DNA from: Acholeplasmataceae bacterium
GTDB lineage: Bacteria > Bacillota_I > Bacilli_A > Acholeplasmatales > Acholeplasmataceae
NCBI GenBank assembly: GCA_012520715.1
Contig: JAAYNT010000034.1
Span: 1 to 8,502 of the forward strand
Direction of reading: 5' to 3'
Length of the DNA stretch: 8,502 bases
The notes beneath the pieces are model-generated. The model ran no database searches. It saw only the letters and a program-made list of their open reading frames with translations, and was not told the origin of the DNA. Both the position numbers and the translations under genes were made by a program. This document shows, one piece after another, positions 1-5,867 of the stretch (position 1 is the first letter of the stretch; each line of letters begins with the position of its first letter).

Positions 1-698
1 ACACAAGAGATTCACTAGACATTGATCAAACATTTGAATTAGGAGATAAAACATATAAACTAGATTTATCAACACCAACAATAACTATTAATAATGGCGA
101 GATGTTTTTAAACTTAAAGCTATCATTTAGTGACACCGAATCACTTGATCCAAATAAGAAATTTGTTACTACATTAAAAGTAGAGCTAATTCTTGATCAT
201 CATGAAGTTGACTTACACTTTAATTTAGGTAAGTTATATGTCGGTAAAGATATTAAACTAGATGAAGAAGATACCCAACAATTACTTGATATGTTTGGTG
301 GAGCTGAAGCATTCCAACAAAACGTCATTATTATTAGTCAGTTCTTATCAAGCTTTGCGACTGATGCGATGAGACACAAAGATACTGAAGTAAAAACTGG
401 TCACTTAAAACTAACTTATACTGGTAAAGACGATGCTAAGATTGCTATTATTAATGATATTCAATCAGTTATTGTAGATGTCGTGCAAGAATCAGTTGGA
501 ACATATCCAAGTGTAGCAGCAGAATATCACCACATAAAAGATAAAGATCGTAGTGAAATAACACACGAAGAAGTAAAAGCGGTTATTGATGCTGCCAATG
601 ATTTAGAAGAAGCTGAAAGATTAGCATTTAGAAATAAATTATTTATGGAATTAGGAACTAGAGTTCCACAAGCAATTCAACTAATTCCACTATCTTAG
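1..698 (+). CDS. Unrecognised protein, C-terminal part (5' end outside window)
   Basis: An open frame runs from the left edge (first whole codon at base 3) to TAA at 698, so 231 residues are visible and the true start lies upstream. The ATG at 102 is internal: the frame is open before it and no Shine-Dalgarno sequence precedes it. I do not recognise the family. The visible first half looks beta-rich, with alternating hydrophobic/polar stretches (for example FLNLKLSF and TTLKVELILDHHEVDLHF). The second half is more helical and charged, ending with an acidic helix (DAANDLEEAERLAF) and a short hydrophobic tail (IQLIPLS). No transmembrane segment, cysteine or nucleotide-binding motif is seen in this part. 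It is separated from the next gene by a terminator, so it is probably not in the glnS operon. No function is proposed. Confidence 0.8.
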   Translation, partial: TRDSLDIDQTFELGDKTYKLDLSTPTITINNGEMFLNLKLSFSDTESLDPNKKFVTTLKVELILDHHEVDLHFNLGKLYVGKDIKLDEEDTQQLLDMFGGAEAFQQNVIIISQFLSSFATDAMRHKDTEVKTGHLKLTYTGKDDAKIAIINDIQSVIVDVVQESVGTYPSVAAEYHHIKDKDRSEITHEEVKAVIDAANDLEEAERLAFRNKLFMELGTRVPQAIQLIPLS

Positions 699-722
699 AA
701 AATAAGATAATAAGTAAAGATG

Positions 723-750
723 AAAGCTAGAGAAATTCTCTAGCTTTTTT
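723..750 (+). terminator. Rho-independent terminator of the upstream gene
   Basis: A perfect 11-bp stem (723-733 with 737-747, arm AAAGCTAGAGA) closes a 3-base loop, and a six-T run (745-750) follows, its first three bases pairing in the stem. It begins 24 bases after the stop codon at 698. It separates the upstream gene from the glnS promoter. Confidence 0.93.
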
Positions 751-784
751 ACTATTAATACAGTTAATTCTAAAAGGGATCTGC

Positions 785-813
785 TTGTTAAAAAACGAAT
801 AATATTATATAAT
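785..813 (+). promoter_or_regulatory. Sigma-A type promoter of the glnS operon
   Basis: A -35 box TTGTTA (785-790) and a perfect -10 box TATAAT (808-813) are separated by exactly 17 bases. The expected transcription start is about 820-821, immediately at the Shine-Dalgarno sequence AAGGAG (821-826). The mRNA leader would then be only about 13-14 bases. The -10 box sits inside a perfect 22-bp AT palindrome (798-819). Confidence 0.82.
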
Positions 814-820
814 ATTATTT

Positions 821-826
821 AAGGAG
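821..826 (+). promoter_or_regulatory. glnS ribosome binding site
   Basis: AAGGAG lies 7 bases before the ATG at 834, a near-optimal spacing that fixes the glnS start. It directly abuts the predicted transcription start, so it would lie at the extreme 5' end of the message. Confidence 0.85.
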
Positions 827-833
827 TGGTATT

Positions 834-2462
834 ATGAAAAACCAATCTAATTTTATAAAAACGATTATGGAAAACGATCTAGAAAGTGGAAAACACACTA
901 AAATTATTACTAGATTTCCACCAGAACCAAATGGATATTTACATATTGGTCACGCCAGAGCAATCATCATTAACTTTGAGTTAGCTAAACACTTTGGTGG
1001 TTATACTAACTTACGTTTTGATGATACGAATCCAGAAAAAGAAGAATTAAAATTTGTTAAATCAATCCAAAGAGATATCGAGTGGTTAGGATATGAGCCA
1101 GAAGCTGTTTATTTTGCCTCAGATTATTTTCAAGAAATGTTTGATAGAGCGATAATCCTTATTAAAAAAGGATTAGCTTTTGTTTGTGATTTAACGGCAG
1201 AAGAAATATCAGAGTACCGCGGAACTGTTACTACACCAGGTAGAAACTCACCATATAGAGATCGTTCAGTTGAAGAAAACTTAGAACTATTTTACGGGAT
1301 GAGAGACGGTAAATACAAAGAAGGCGAAAGAGTACTAAGAGCTAAGATAGATATGGCAAGTCCTAATATGAATATGAGAGACCCAGTAGTTTACCGTATT
1401 AGTTATGAAGAACATCATAACACCGGTAATAAATGGGTAATTTATCCAATGTATGACTTTGCACATCCACTAGAAGATGCAATTGAAGGAATTACCCACT
1501 CACTTTGTAGTTTAGAATTTGAAGACCACAGACCACTTTATGATTGGTTTGTTAAACATACTGAGATGCCTAAAATTCCACGCCAAATTGAATTTGGTCG
1601 TCTAAATATCGAAAAAACTGTAATGTCTAAAAGATATTTAAGAACATTAGTTGAAAAAAAACTAGTAAGTGGCTGGGATGATCCAAGACTTCCAACCCTG
1701 CAAGGACTAAGAAGAAGAGGGTATACACCAAATGCGATTAGAAACTTTATTTTAGCATCAGGACTTTCTAAAACTAACGGTTCAGCATCAATTGATATGT
1801 TAGAACACTTTGTAAGAGAAGACTTACAACAAACAACTAACCGCCTAATGGCAGTTAAACAACCACTTAAAGTTACTATTACTAACTATGAAGGCGAACC
1901 AGAAAAAATAGAAGTTCCACTTAATGAAGAATTATCAGATGAAACTAGAACTATCTACTTTGGAAAACACATCTACATCGAACAAGATGATTTCGCTGTA
2001 GAAAGACCAAATCGCAAGTATAAAAGATTATACTTAGGAGCAGAAGTAAGATTAATGAATGCATACTTCATAAAAGCAAACGACGTTGTATATGATGATA
2101 ACGGAAATATAATTGAAGTACTTGCTACTTATGATATAGAAACTAAGAGTGGTACTAACTTTACAGGTAGAAAACCAAATGGAACTATTCACTGGTTAGA
2201 AGCAACAACAGCTATTCCAGCTGAATTTAGAAGATTTTCGCCACTACTTGATGACAATGATGAATCAAATGATTATATCGCTAGATTTAATCATGATTCA
2301 ATTCATGTTGATCATGGTTATGTAGAAAACTATTTAAAAGATGTTAAAGTTGAAGAAAAATTCCAATTCATCAGACAAGGCTTTTACTCAGTTGATTATG
2401 ACTCAACTGATAAAGAAATAGTATTCAATCAAATTGTTGCTTTAAAAAGTTCGTATAGATAA
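834..2462 (+). CDS. glnS: Glutaminyl-tRNA synthetase (GlnRS)
   Basis: A class I aminoacyl-tRNA synthetase of 542 residues, close to the E. coli enzyme (554). It charges tRNA-Gln with glutamine using ATP in the cytoplasm. The Rossmann-fold signature PPEPNGYLHIGH is at residues 29-40, with HIGH at 37-40. LRFDDTNPEKEE at 60-71 is the GlnRS form, not the LRIEDTD form of GluRS, and the KMSKS-equivalent VMSKR is at 263-267. The part after about residue 335 matches the GlnRS beta-barrel anticodon-binding region. The start is set by AAGGAG 7 bases upstream, and the gene is the first of the operon. Most low-GC Gram-positives lack GlnRS and make Gln-tRNA by the GatCAB amidotransferase route, so a direct enzyme here is lineage-informative. 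All five Trp codons are TGG. The link with the repair genes downstream is probably positional only. Confidence 0.97.
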   Translation: MKNQSNFIKTIMENDLESGKHTKIITRFPPEPNGYLHIGHARAIIINFELAKHFGGYTNLRFDDTNPEKEELKFVKSIQRDIEWLGYEPEAVYFASDYFQEMFDRAIILIKKGLAFVCDLTAEEISEYRGTVTTPGRNSPYRDRSVEENLELFYGMRDGKYKEGERVLRAKIDMASPNMNMRDPVVYRISYEEHHNTGNKWVIYPMYDFAHPLEDAIEGITHSLCSLEFEDHRPLYDWFVKHTEMPKIPRQIEFGRLNIEKTVMSKRYLRTLVEKKLVSGWDDPRLPTLQGLRRRGYTPNAIRNFILASGLSKTNGSASIDMLEHFVREDLQQTTNRLMAVKQPLKVTITNYEGEPEKIEVPLNEELSDETRTIYFGKHIYIEQDDFAVERPNRKYKRLYLGAEVRLMNAYFIKANDVVYDDNGNIIEVLATYDIETKSGTNFTGRKPNGTIHWLEATTAIPAEFRRFSPLLDDNDESNDYIARFNHDSIHVDHGYVENYLKDVKVEEKFQFIRQGFYSVDYDSTDKEIVFNQIVALKSSYR

Positions 2463-2467
2463 GAGGA
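2461..2467 (+). promoter_or_regulatory. pcrA ribosome binding site overlapping the glnS stop
   Basis: AAGAGGA overlaps the last two bases of the glnS TAA (2460-2462), with GAGG at 2463-2466 lying 5 bases before the pcrA ATG at 2472. This layout favours translational coupling of pcrA to glnS. Confidence 0.7.
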
Positions 2468-2471
2468 TTTA

Positions 2472-4580
2472 ATGCAAGATAAAATATTAGAATATTTAAA
2501 TCTAGAACAACGTGAAGCGGTCAGACATATGGATGGACCGCTTTTTGTTGTGGCTGGTGCGGGCACTGGAAAAACAATGACACTTACTTCAAGAATTGCA
2601 TATCTTGTAAATAATGGTGTACCGGCTGAACGAATATTAACACTAACATTTACTAATAAAGCTGCAAGAGAAATGAGAGATCGAATTTATGAAATACTAA
2701 ATTATAGTCCACCACTTCCGTGGACTTCTACATTTCATTCATTTGGACTAAAGTTTTTAAGAAGACATATCTCAATTTTAGAAAATGGCATGGATGAGGC
2801 TTTTACGGTAATTGATGAAGAAGATGCTAAAAAAATAATAAGAGATATCATAAAAGAATTAGACATAGATGAAAAACTATTTCCTTCCAAAAATTTATAT
2901 AATCAAGTCTCAGCATTAAAGGTTGGGTACCATAGATATTATTTTAAAAGTGATGATTTAGTTAGAGTAAGGGAAAGATATCAGAAGTATCTGGTTGAGA
3001 ACAATTTAGCAGACTTTGATGATTTGCTTTTATATACCCTTGAAATATTATTAAAAGAATCAACAATTAGAGAACATTATCAAGAATATTTTGAGTATAT
3101 TTTAGTTGATGAGTTTCAAGATACTGATCACATTCAATATGAAATATTAAAACTTTTAGTAAATAAAAGTCAAAATATTTGTGTGGTTGGAGATCCGGAT
3201 CAATCCATTTATTCTTTTAGAGGGGCTAGATATCAAAATAACGAAGAGTTTATTAAAGATTATAATGCTAAAGTTATTACTCTATCTAAAAACTATCGTT
3301 CAACTAATAGAATATTAGAATGCGCAAACAGATTAATTAACGAAAATACAAAACGATATCCAGATTACGAAGGTAAAAAATTAACAAGTGATCTAGGAAC
3401 AGGAAATATTCCAACATTTATTAATTTTAGAAGAGATATTGATGAAGCTATTTATGTTGCCGATAAAATAAATGAATTAATTTCATTTTATGATTATAAA
3501 CCAAATGAAATTGCTGTATTATATCGTAGTAATTACTTATCAAGAATATTTGAAGAAGTATTTATGAGAAGACAAATCAAATATGTTATCTATGGTGGTT
3601 TATCTTTTTTTCAAAGAAGAGAAATCAAAGATATACTAGCATACATTAGAATTGCCCATAATCATAATAATGATTTTTTCTTAAAAAGAATTATTAATGT
3701 TCCCAAAAGAAAACTAGGCGATGTTACAGTTGGTAAACTTGAAGATTACGCAAAGTATACCGGTCAAGCAATGCTTAATGCAATTTCATCTTTTGATATT
3801 GCACCAAGCACTAAAGCATCATTAATGGATTTTCATAGTTTGATTATTAGAATATCTAATAAAATAAATCAAGACATTGATTTAGCAGAGTTAATTGATT
3901 ATATATTAAAAGAATCTGGCTATAAAGAAATGCTAATAGCCGAAGGCGAGGAAGGTATTGACCGTATTCAAAACGTTTTAGAATTAAAAGGAATTATGAA
4001 ACGTGGAGAATATTTATACGATGGAAATACTAAACAAAAATTAACTGCAATTCTTGATGAGATTTCGTTAATGACTGATGTTGATAAAAACGTATCACCA
4101 GAAGATAAAGTAATTTTATCAACATACCACCAAGTTAAAGGATTGGAGTTTAATGCAGTATTTATGGTAGCAATGGAAGAAGGCGTATTCCCTAATGCCA
4201 ACATTCTTGACTCCTATGATCGTTTTGACCTTGAAGAAGAAAGAAGAATTGCTTATGTTGGCATTACAAGAGCAAGAAAACATCTGTATTTATCATTTGC
4301 ACAAAATAGATATCGATTTGGTAGACCAGAATACAATCAAGTTTCCAGATTCTATCAAGAAGCTAAAGGTTATGATATGCAATATCAAAATACTTTTGAA
4401 AAAGCTCAAGTTGAAGAGCCATCATTCATAGAAGTTGGCGATACAGTTAATCATGATTTATTTGGAAAAGGAAAAGTTGTTGCAATTAATGGTGATGTTG
4501 CAACAATTGCTTTTCAAGTAAAATTTGGTATTAAAAAATTAGTGCTAGGTCACCCGGCATTGAAAAAAGTAAACGAGTAA
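2472..4580 (+). CDS. pcrA: ATP-dependent DNA helicase PcrA (UvrD/Rep family, SF1A)
   Basis: A 3'-5' DNA helicase/translocase of 702 residues (Bacillus PcrA is about 740). In Firmicutes it is essential and acts in repair, plasmid replication and clearing of RNA polymerase and recombinase filaments. All SF1A motifs are present: Q motif around Q13, Walker A AGAGTGKT 28-35, Ia FTNKAA 60-65, Ib TFHSFG 87-92, II DEFQD 213-217, III GDPDQSIYSFRGA 240-252, IV near NYRST, V HQVKGLEF from H553, VI around GITRAR 597-602. About 200 residues separate YR (351-352) from H553, so the 2B subdomain is present. The C-terminus (VGDTVNHDLFGKGKVV onward) matches the PcrA/UvrD Tudor-like domain that binds RNA polymerase. 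It starts 9 bases after glnS and is followed by a shorter paralogue and then ligA, as in the Bacillus pcrA-ligA arrangement. A terminator-like hairpin lies in codons 15-25. Confidence 0.96.
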   Translation: MQDKILEYLNLEQREAVRHMDGPLFVVAGAGTGKTMTLTSRIAYLVNNGVPAERILTLTFTNKAAREMRDRIYEILNYSPPLPWTSTFHSFGLKFLRRHISILENGMDEAFTVIDEEDAKKIIRDIIKELDIDEKLFPSKNLYNQVSALKVGYHRYYFKSDDLVRVRERYQKYLVENNLADFDDLLLYTLEILLKESTIREHYQEYFEYILVDEFQDTDHIQYEILKLLVNKSQNICVVGDPDQSIYSFRGARYQNNEEFIKDYNAKVITLSKNYRSTNRILECANRLINENTKRYPDYEGKKLTSDLGTGNIPTFINFRRDIDEAIYVADKINELISFYDYKPNEIAVLYRSNYLSRIFEEVFMRRQIKYVIYGGLSFFQRREIKDILAYIRIAHNHNNDFFLKRIINVPKRKLGDVTVGKLEDYAKYTGQAMLNAISSFDIAPSTKASLMDFHSLIIRISNKINQDIDLAELIDYILKESGYKEMLIAEGEEGIDRIQNVLELKGIMKRGEYLYDGNTKQKLTAILDEISLMTDVDKNVSPEDKVILSTYHQVKGLEFNAVFMVAMEEGVFPNANILDSYDRFDLEEERRIAYVGITRARKHLYLSFAQNRYRFGRPEYNQVSRFYQEAKGYDMQYQNTFEKAQVEEPSFIEVGDTVNHDLFGKGKVVAINGDVATIAFQVKFGIKKLVLGHPALKKVNE
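2514..2551 (+). promoter_or_regulatory. Terminator-like hairpin inside the 5' end of pcrA
   Basis: Arm AAGCGGTC (2515-2522) pairs perfectly with GACCGCTT (2536-2543) around a 13-base loop. Five of the eight pairs are G-C, and a G-U pair can extend it. Bases 2542-2551 read TTTTTGTTGT. It resembles an intrinsic terminator but lies in codons 15-25 of pcrA, so it would act only when a ribosome does not cover it. Function is inferred. Confidence 0.45.
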
Positions 4581-4586
4581 TTAACT

Positions 4587-4603
4587 CTCTATTATTAATA
4601 GAG
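4587..4603 (+). promoter_or_regulatory. Hairpin covering the second helicase's ribosome binding site
   Basis: A 17-base inverted repeat (CTCTATTA, T, TAATAGAG) starts 7 bases after the pcrA stop codon. As RNA it forms a 7-bp stem with a 3-base loop. A possible U-G pair (4586 with 4604) would add an eighth. Its right arm includes GAG of the Shine-Dalgarno sequence at 4600-4608. A ribosome terminating at 4580 would disturb it, which suggests translational coupling. The stem is AT-rich and therefore modest. Confidence 0.5.
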
Positions 4604-4608
4604 GTGAT
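4600..4608 (+). promoter_or_regulatory. Ribosome binding site that decides a TTG start
   Basis: AGAGGTGAT is strongly complementary to the 3' end of 16S rRNA. It stands 4 bases (8 from the GAGG core) before the TTG at 4613. No ATG lies in frame at this position, so it supports TTG as the initiation codon of the second helicase. Confidence 0.85.
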
Positions 4609-4612
4609 CTAA

Positions 4613-5839
4613 TTGCTATTAAATAAAGAACAACAACAAGCGATCAACTTACAAGATCGCTTTATTTTTTTATTAGCAGGAGCTGGAACTGGAAAAACTA
4701 GAACCGTTATTAAAAAAATAAAACACCTACTTGTTAGTGGTGTTAATCCTGGCGACATTTTAGCTATTACATTTACTAGAAAAGCAGCTGAAGAGATGCA
4801 ATTAAGATTAGGAAATGAAGATGTATTAATTAATACTTTTCACGGATTTTGTTATGGCGAGTTACAATCAAGAGGACTTCAAAAGAAAATAGTTGACCCT
4901 GCTTCACTACCTTTTACACAACATGAGTTATTACTAGTCGCAAACTACAAAAACTCCTTACAAGGCGGTAAAACACCACTTATATACAACACATATAAAG
5001 AATACTTAGAATCGAAAGAGTTAATAGATTTTGATGATATTATGTTGATGTTTTTAAAACTTAAAAACAAATACATATCAAAATATAAATATATATTTGT
5101 TGATGAGTTTCAAGATACTAATGAGTTGCAATATGAAATATTAAAGATGTTAATAAATAGTGATACTAAAGTATTTGCAGTAGGAGACCCTGACCAATCT
5201 ATTTATAGATTCAGGGGAGCTAATCCCGAAATTATTAATAGATATTTAGATGATTTTAATGCAACTCTTTTAACACTTGGTCATAATTACCGATCATCTA
5301 CTAAAATTATAAAATATGCTAATTCTTCGATTAGTAAAAATATTCATAGAATTAAAAAAACTTTAACACCCAATCGTAAAGCTGATGGTTATGTAGAAGT
5401 CTTAGAGTTTTTAAATCAAGAAAAAGAAGCAAACTTTATTCTTAATAAAATAAGAGAATTAATTAGTATGGAGTATAAAATTAGTGATATAGCTATAATT
5501 TATAGAAATCACTCAAGAGCAACTAACTTTAAAATTAAGTTTTATCAAAGTTATTTATCTTTAATACAACCTAGTTTAAATCTCTTATCATCTCACGAGA
5601 GTAAAGGTTTAGAATTTAAGATTGTATTTCTAATTGGTCTTGAAGAAGGTTTAATGCCACAAACAACATTAAACCAAATTTCTGAAACCGAAGAAGAAAG
5701 AAGATTATTCTTCGTTTCAATTACAAGAGCAATGGATTATTTATATATAAGTTACACTAAAAAAGACCAATTTGAAATAGATAAAAAGCCATCTAGATTT
5801 ATCAAAGAATTAAGTCCAAATATCACGAAAATCATATGA
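4613..5839 (+). CDS. Compact UvrD/PcrA-like helicase lacking the 2B subdomain
   Basis: A 408-residue SF1A helicase paralogue with intact catalytic motifs: Q motif NKEQQQA, Walker A AGAGTGKT 22-29, Ia TFTRKAAEEM 53-62, Ib TFHGF 75-79, II DEFQD 164-168, III GDPDQSIYRFRGA 191-203, NYRSS motif IV, V HESKGLEF from H328, VI SITRAM 369-374. From YR (297-298) to the motif V histidine only 29 residues intervene, against 200 in the neighbouring PcrA, so about 170 residues corresponding to 2B are absent. The 1B region between motifs Ib and II is 37 residues shorter, and there is no Tudor-like tail. The frame is uninterrupted, so this looks like a working compact enzyme, not a decayed copy. It starts at TTG with a good Shine-Dalgarno sequence, 32 bases after pcrA, and ends in TGA 28 bases before ligA. 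DNA unwinding or translocation in repair is inferred; the substrate is unknown. The name pcrA2 or uvrD would be arbitrary. Confidence 0.92.
   Translation: MLLNKEQQQAINLQDRFIFLLAGAGTGKTRTVIKKIKHLLVSGVNPGDILAITFTRKAAEEMQLRLGNEDVLINTFHGFCYGELQSRGLQKKIVDPASLPFTQHELLLVANYKNSLQGGKTPLIYNTYKEYLESKELIDFDDIMLMFLKLKNKYISKYKYIFVDEFQDTNELQYEILKMLINSDTKVFAVGDPDQSIYRFRGANPEIINRYLDDFNATLLTLGHNYRSSTKIIKYANSSISKNIHRIKKTLTPNRKADGYVEVLEFLNQEKEANFILNKIRELISMEYKISDIAIIYRNHSRATNFKIKFYQSYLSLIQPSLNLLSSHESKGLEFKIVFLIGLEEGLMPQTTLNQISETEEERRLFFVSITRAMDYLYISYTKKDQFEIDKKPSRFIKELSPNITKII
4638..4675 (+). terminator. Terminator-like hairpin inside the 5' end of the second helicase
   Basis: Arm AAGCGATC (4638-4645) pairs perfectly with GATCGCTT (4655-4662) around a 9-base loop. 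A tail reading TTTATTTTTTTATT (4661-4674) follows, as in an intrinsic terminator. It starts 25 bases after the TTG start, over codons 9-17, and 57 bases after the pcrA stop. It could end glnS-pcrA transcripts when the second helicase is not being translated. No promoter for that gene is visible between the two. Confidence 0.55.
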
Positions 5840-5843
5840 AATA

Positions 5844-5852
5844 TGATATAAT
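5844..5852 (+). promoter_or_regulatory. Possible extended -10 promoter for ligA
   Basis: TGATATAAT is a perfect extended -10 element (TGnTATAAT) in the 28-base gap before ligA. No good -35 box is seen 16-18 bases upstream, which extended -10 promoters tolerate. The predicted start (about 5858-5859) falls at the ligA Shine-Dalgarno sequence AAGGTGAT (5857-5864). AT-rich DNA produces such boxes by chance, so confidence is moderate. Confidence 0.42.
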
Positions 5853-5856
5853 AGAT

Positions 5857-5864
5857 AAGGTGAT
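5857..5864 (+). promoter_or_regulatory. ligA ribosome binding site
   Basis: AAGGTGAT stands 3 bases (7 from the AAGG core) before the ATG at 5868 and fixes the ligA start. Confidence 0.8.
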
Positions 5865-5867
5865 TAG

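Noticed and set aside
102..104. ATG as the start of the first gene
   Set aside because: The frame is open to the window edge and the upstream residues look like the same protein; no Shine-Dalgarno sequence precedes this ATG.
751..833. T-box, riboswitch or LexA (SOS) box ahead of glnS
   Set aside because: The leader predicted from the promoter is about 14 bases, no T-box-like sequence is visible, and no GAAC-N4-GTTC type site occurs here or in the short gaps before the repair genes.
886..921. 7-bp inverted repeat early in glnS
   Set aside because: GTGGAAA/TTTCCAC needs a 22-base loop, so it is weak compared with those in the downstream genes.
2388..2410. 8-bp hairpin near the 3' end of glnS
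   Set aside because: TCAGTTGA/TCAACTGA is perfect but no T run follows and it is inside coding sequence; it shows that stems of this size also occur away from gene starts.
2706..2726. 7-bp hairpin within pcrA codons 79-85
   Set aside because: AGTCCAC/GTGGACT has no T tail and lies over 230 bases into the gene; not clearly functional.
3968..4204. Minus-strand open frame of 78 codons
   Set aside because: It lies wholly inside pcrA, antisense to coding sequence for motif V and its upstream region, and has no recognisable domain.
4195..4431. Plus-strand open frame of 78 codons in another frame
   Set aside because: It is a shadow inside pcrA over motif VI; its Lys/Leu-rich translation is typical of out-of-frame AT-rich DNA.
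5831..5847. Inverted repeat ATCATAT-GAA-ATATGAT at the end of the second helicase, considered as a terminator
   Set aside because: Only one G-C pair in seven and no T run follows; it overlaps the stop codon and a -10 box and is probably AT-rich chance.
5837..5851. TGA at the end of the second helicase read as Trp (code 4)
   Set aside because: It would add only four residues before TAA, all Trp codons elsewhere are TGG, and the gap then would swallow the ligA promoter-like element; the standard code is simpler.
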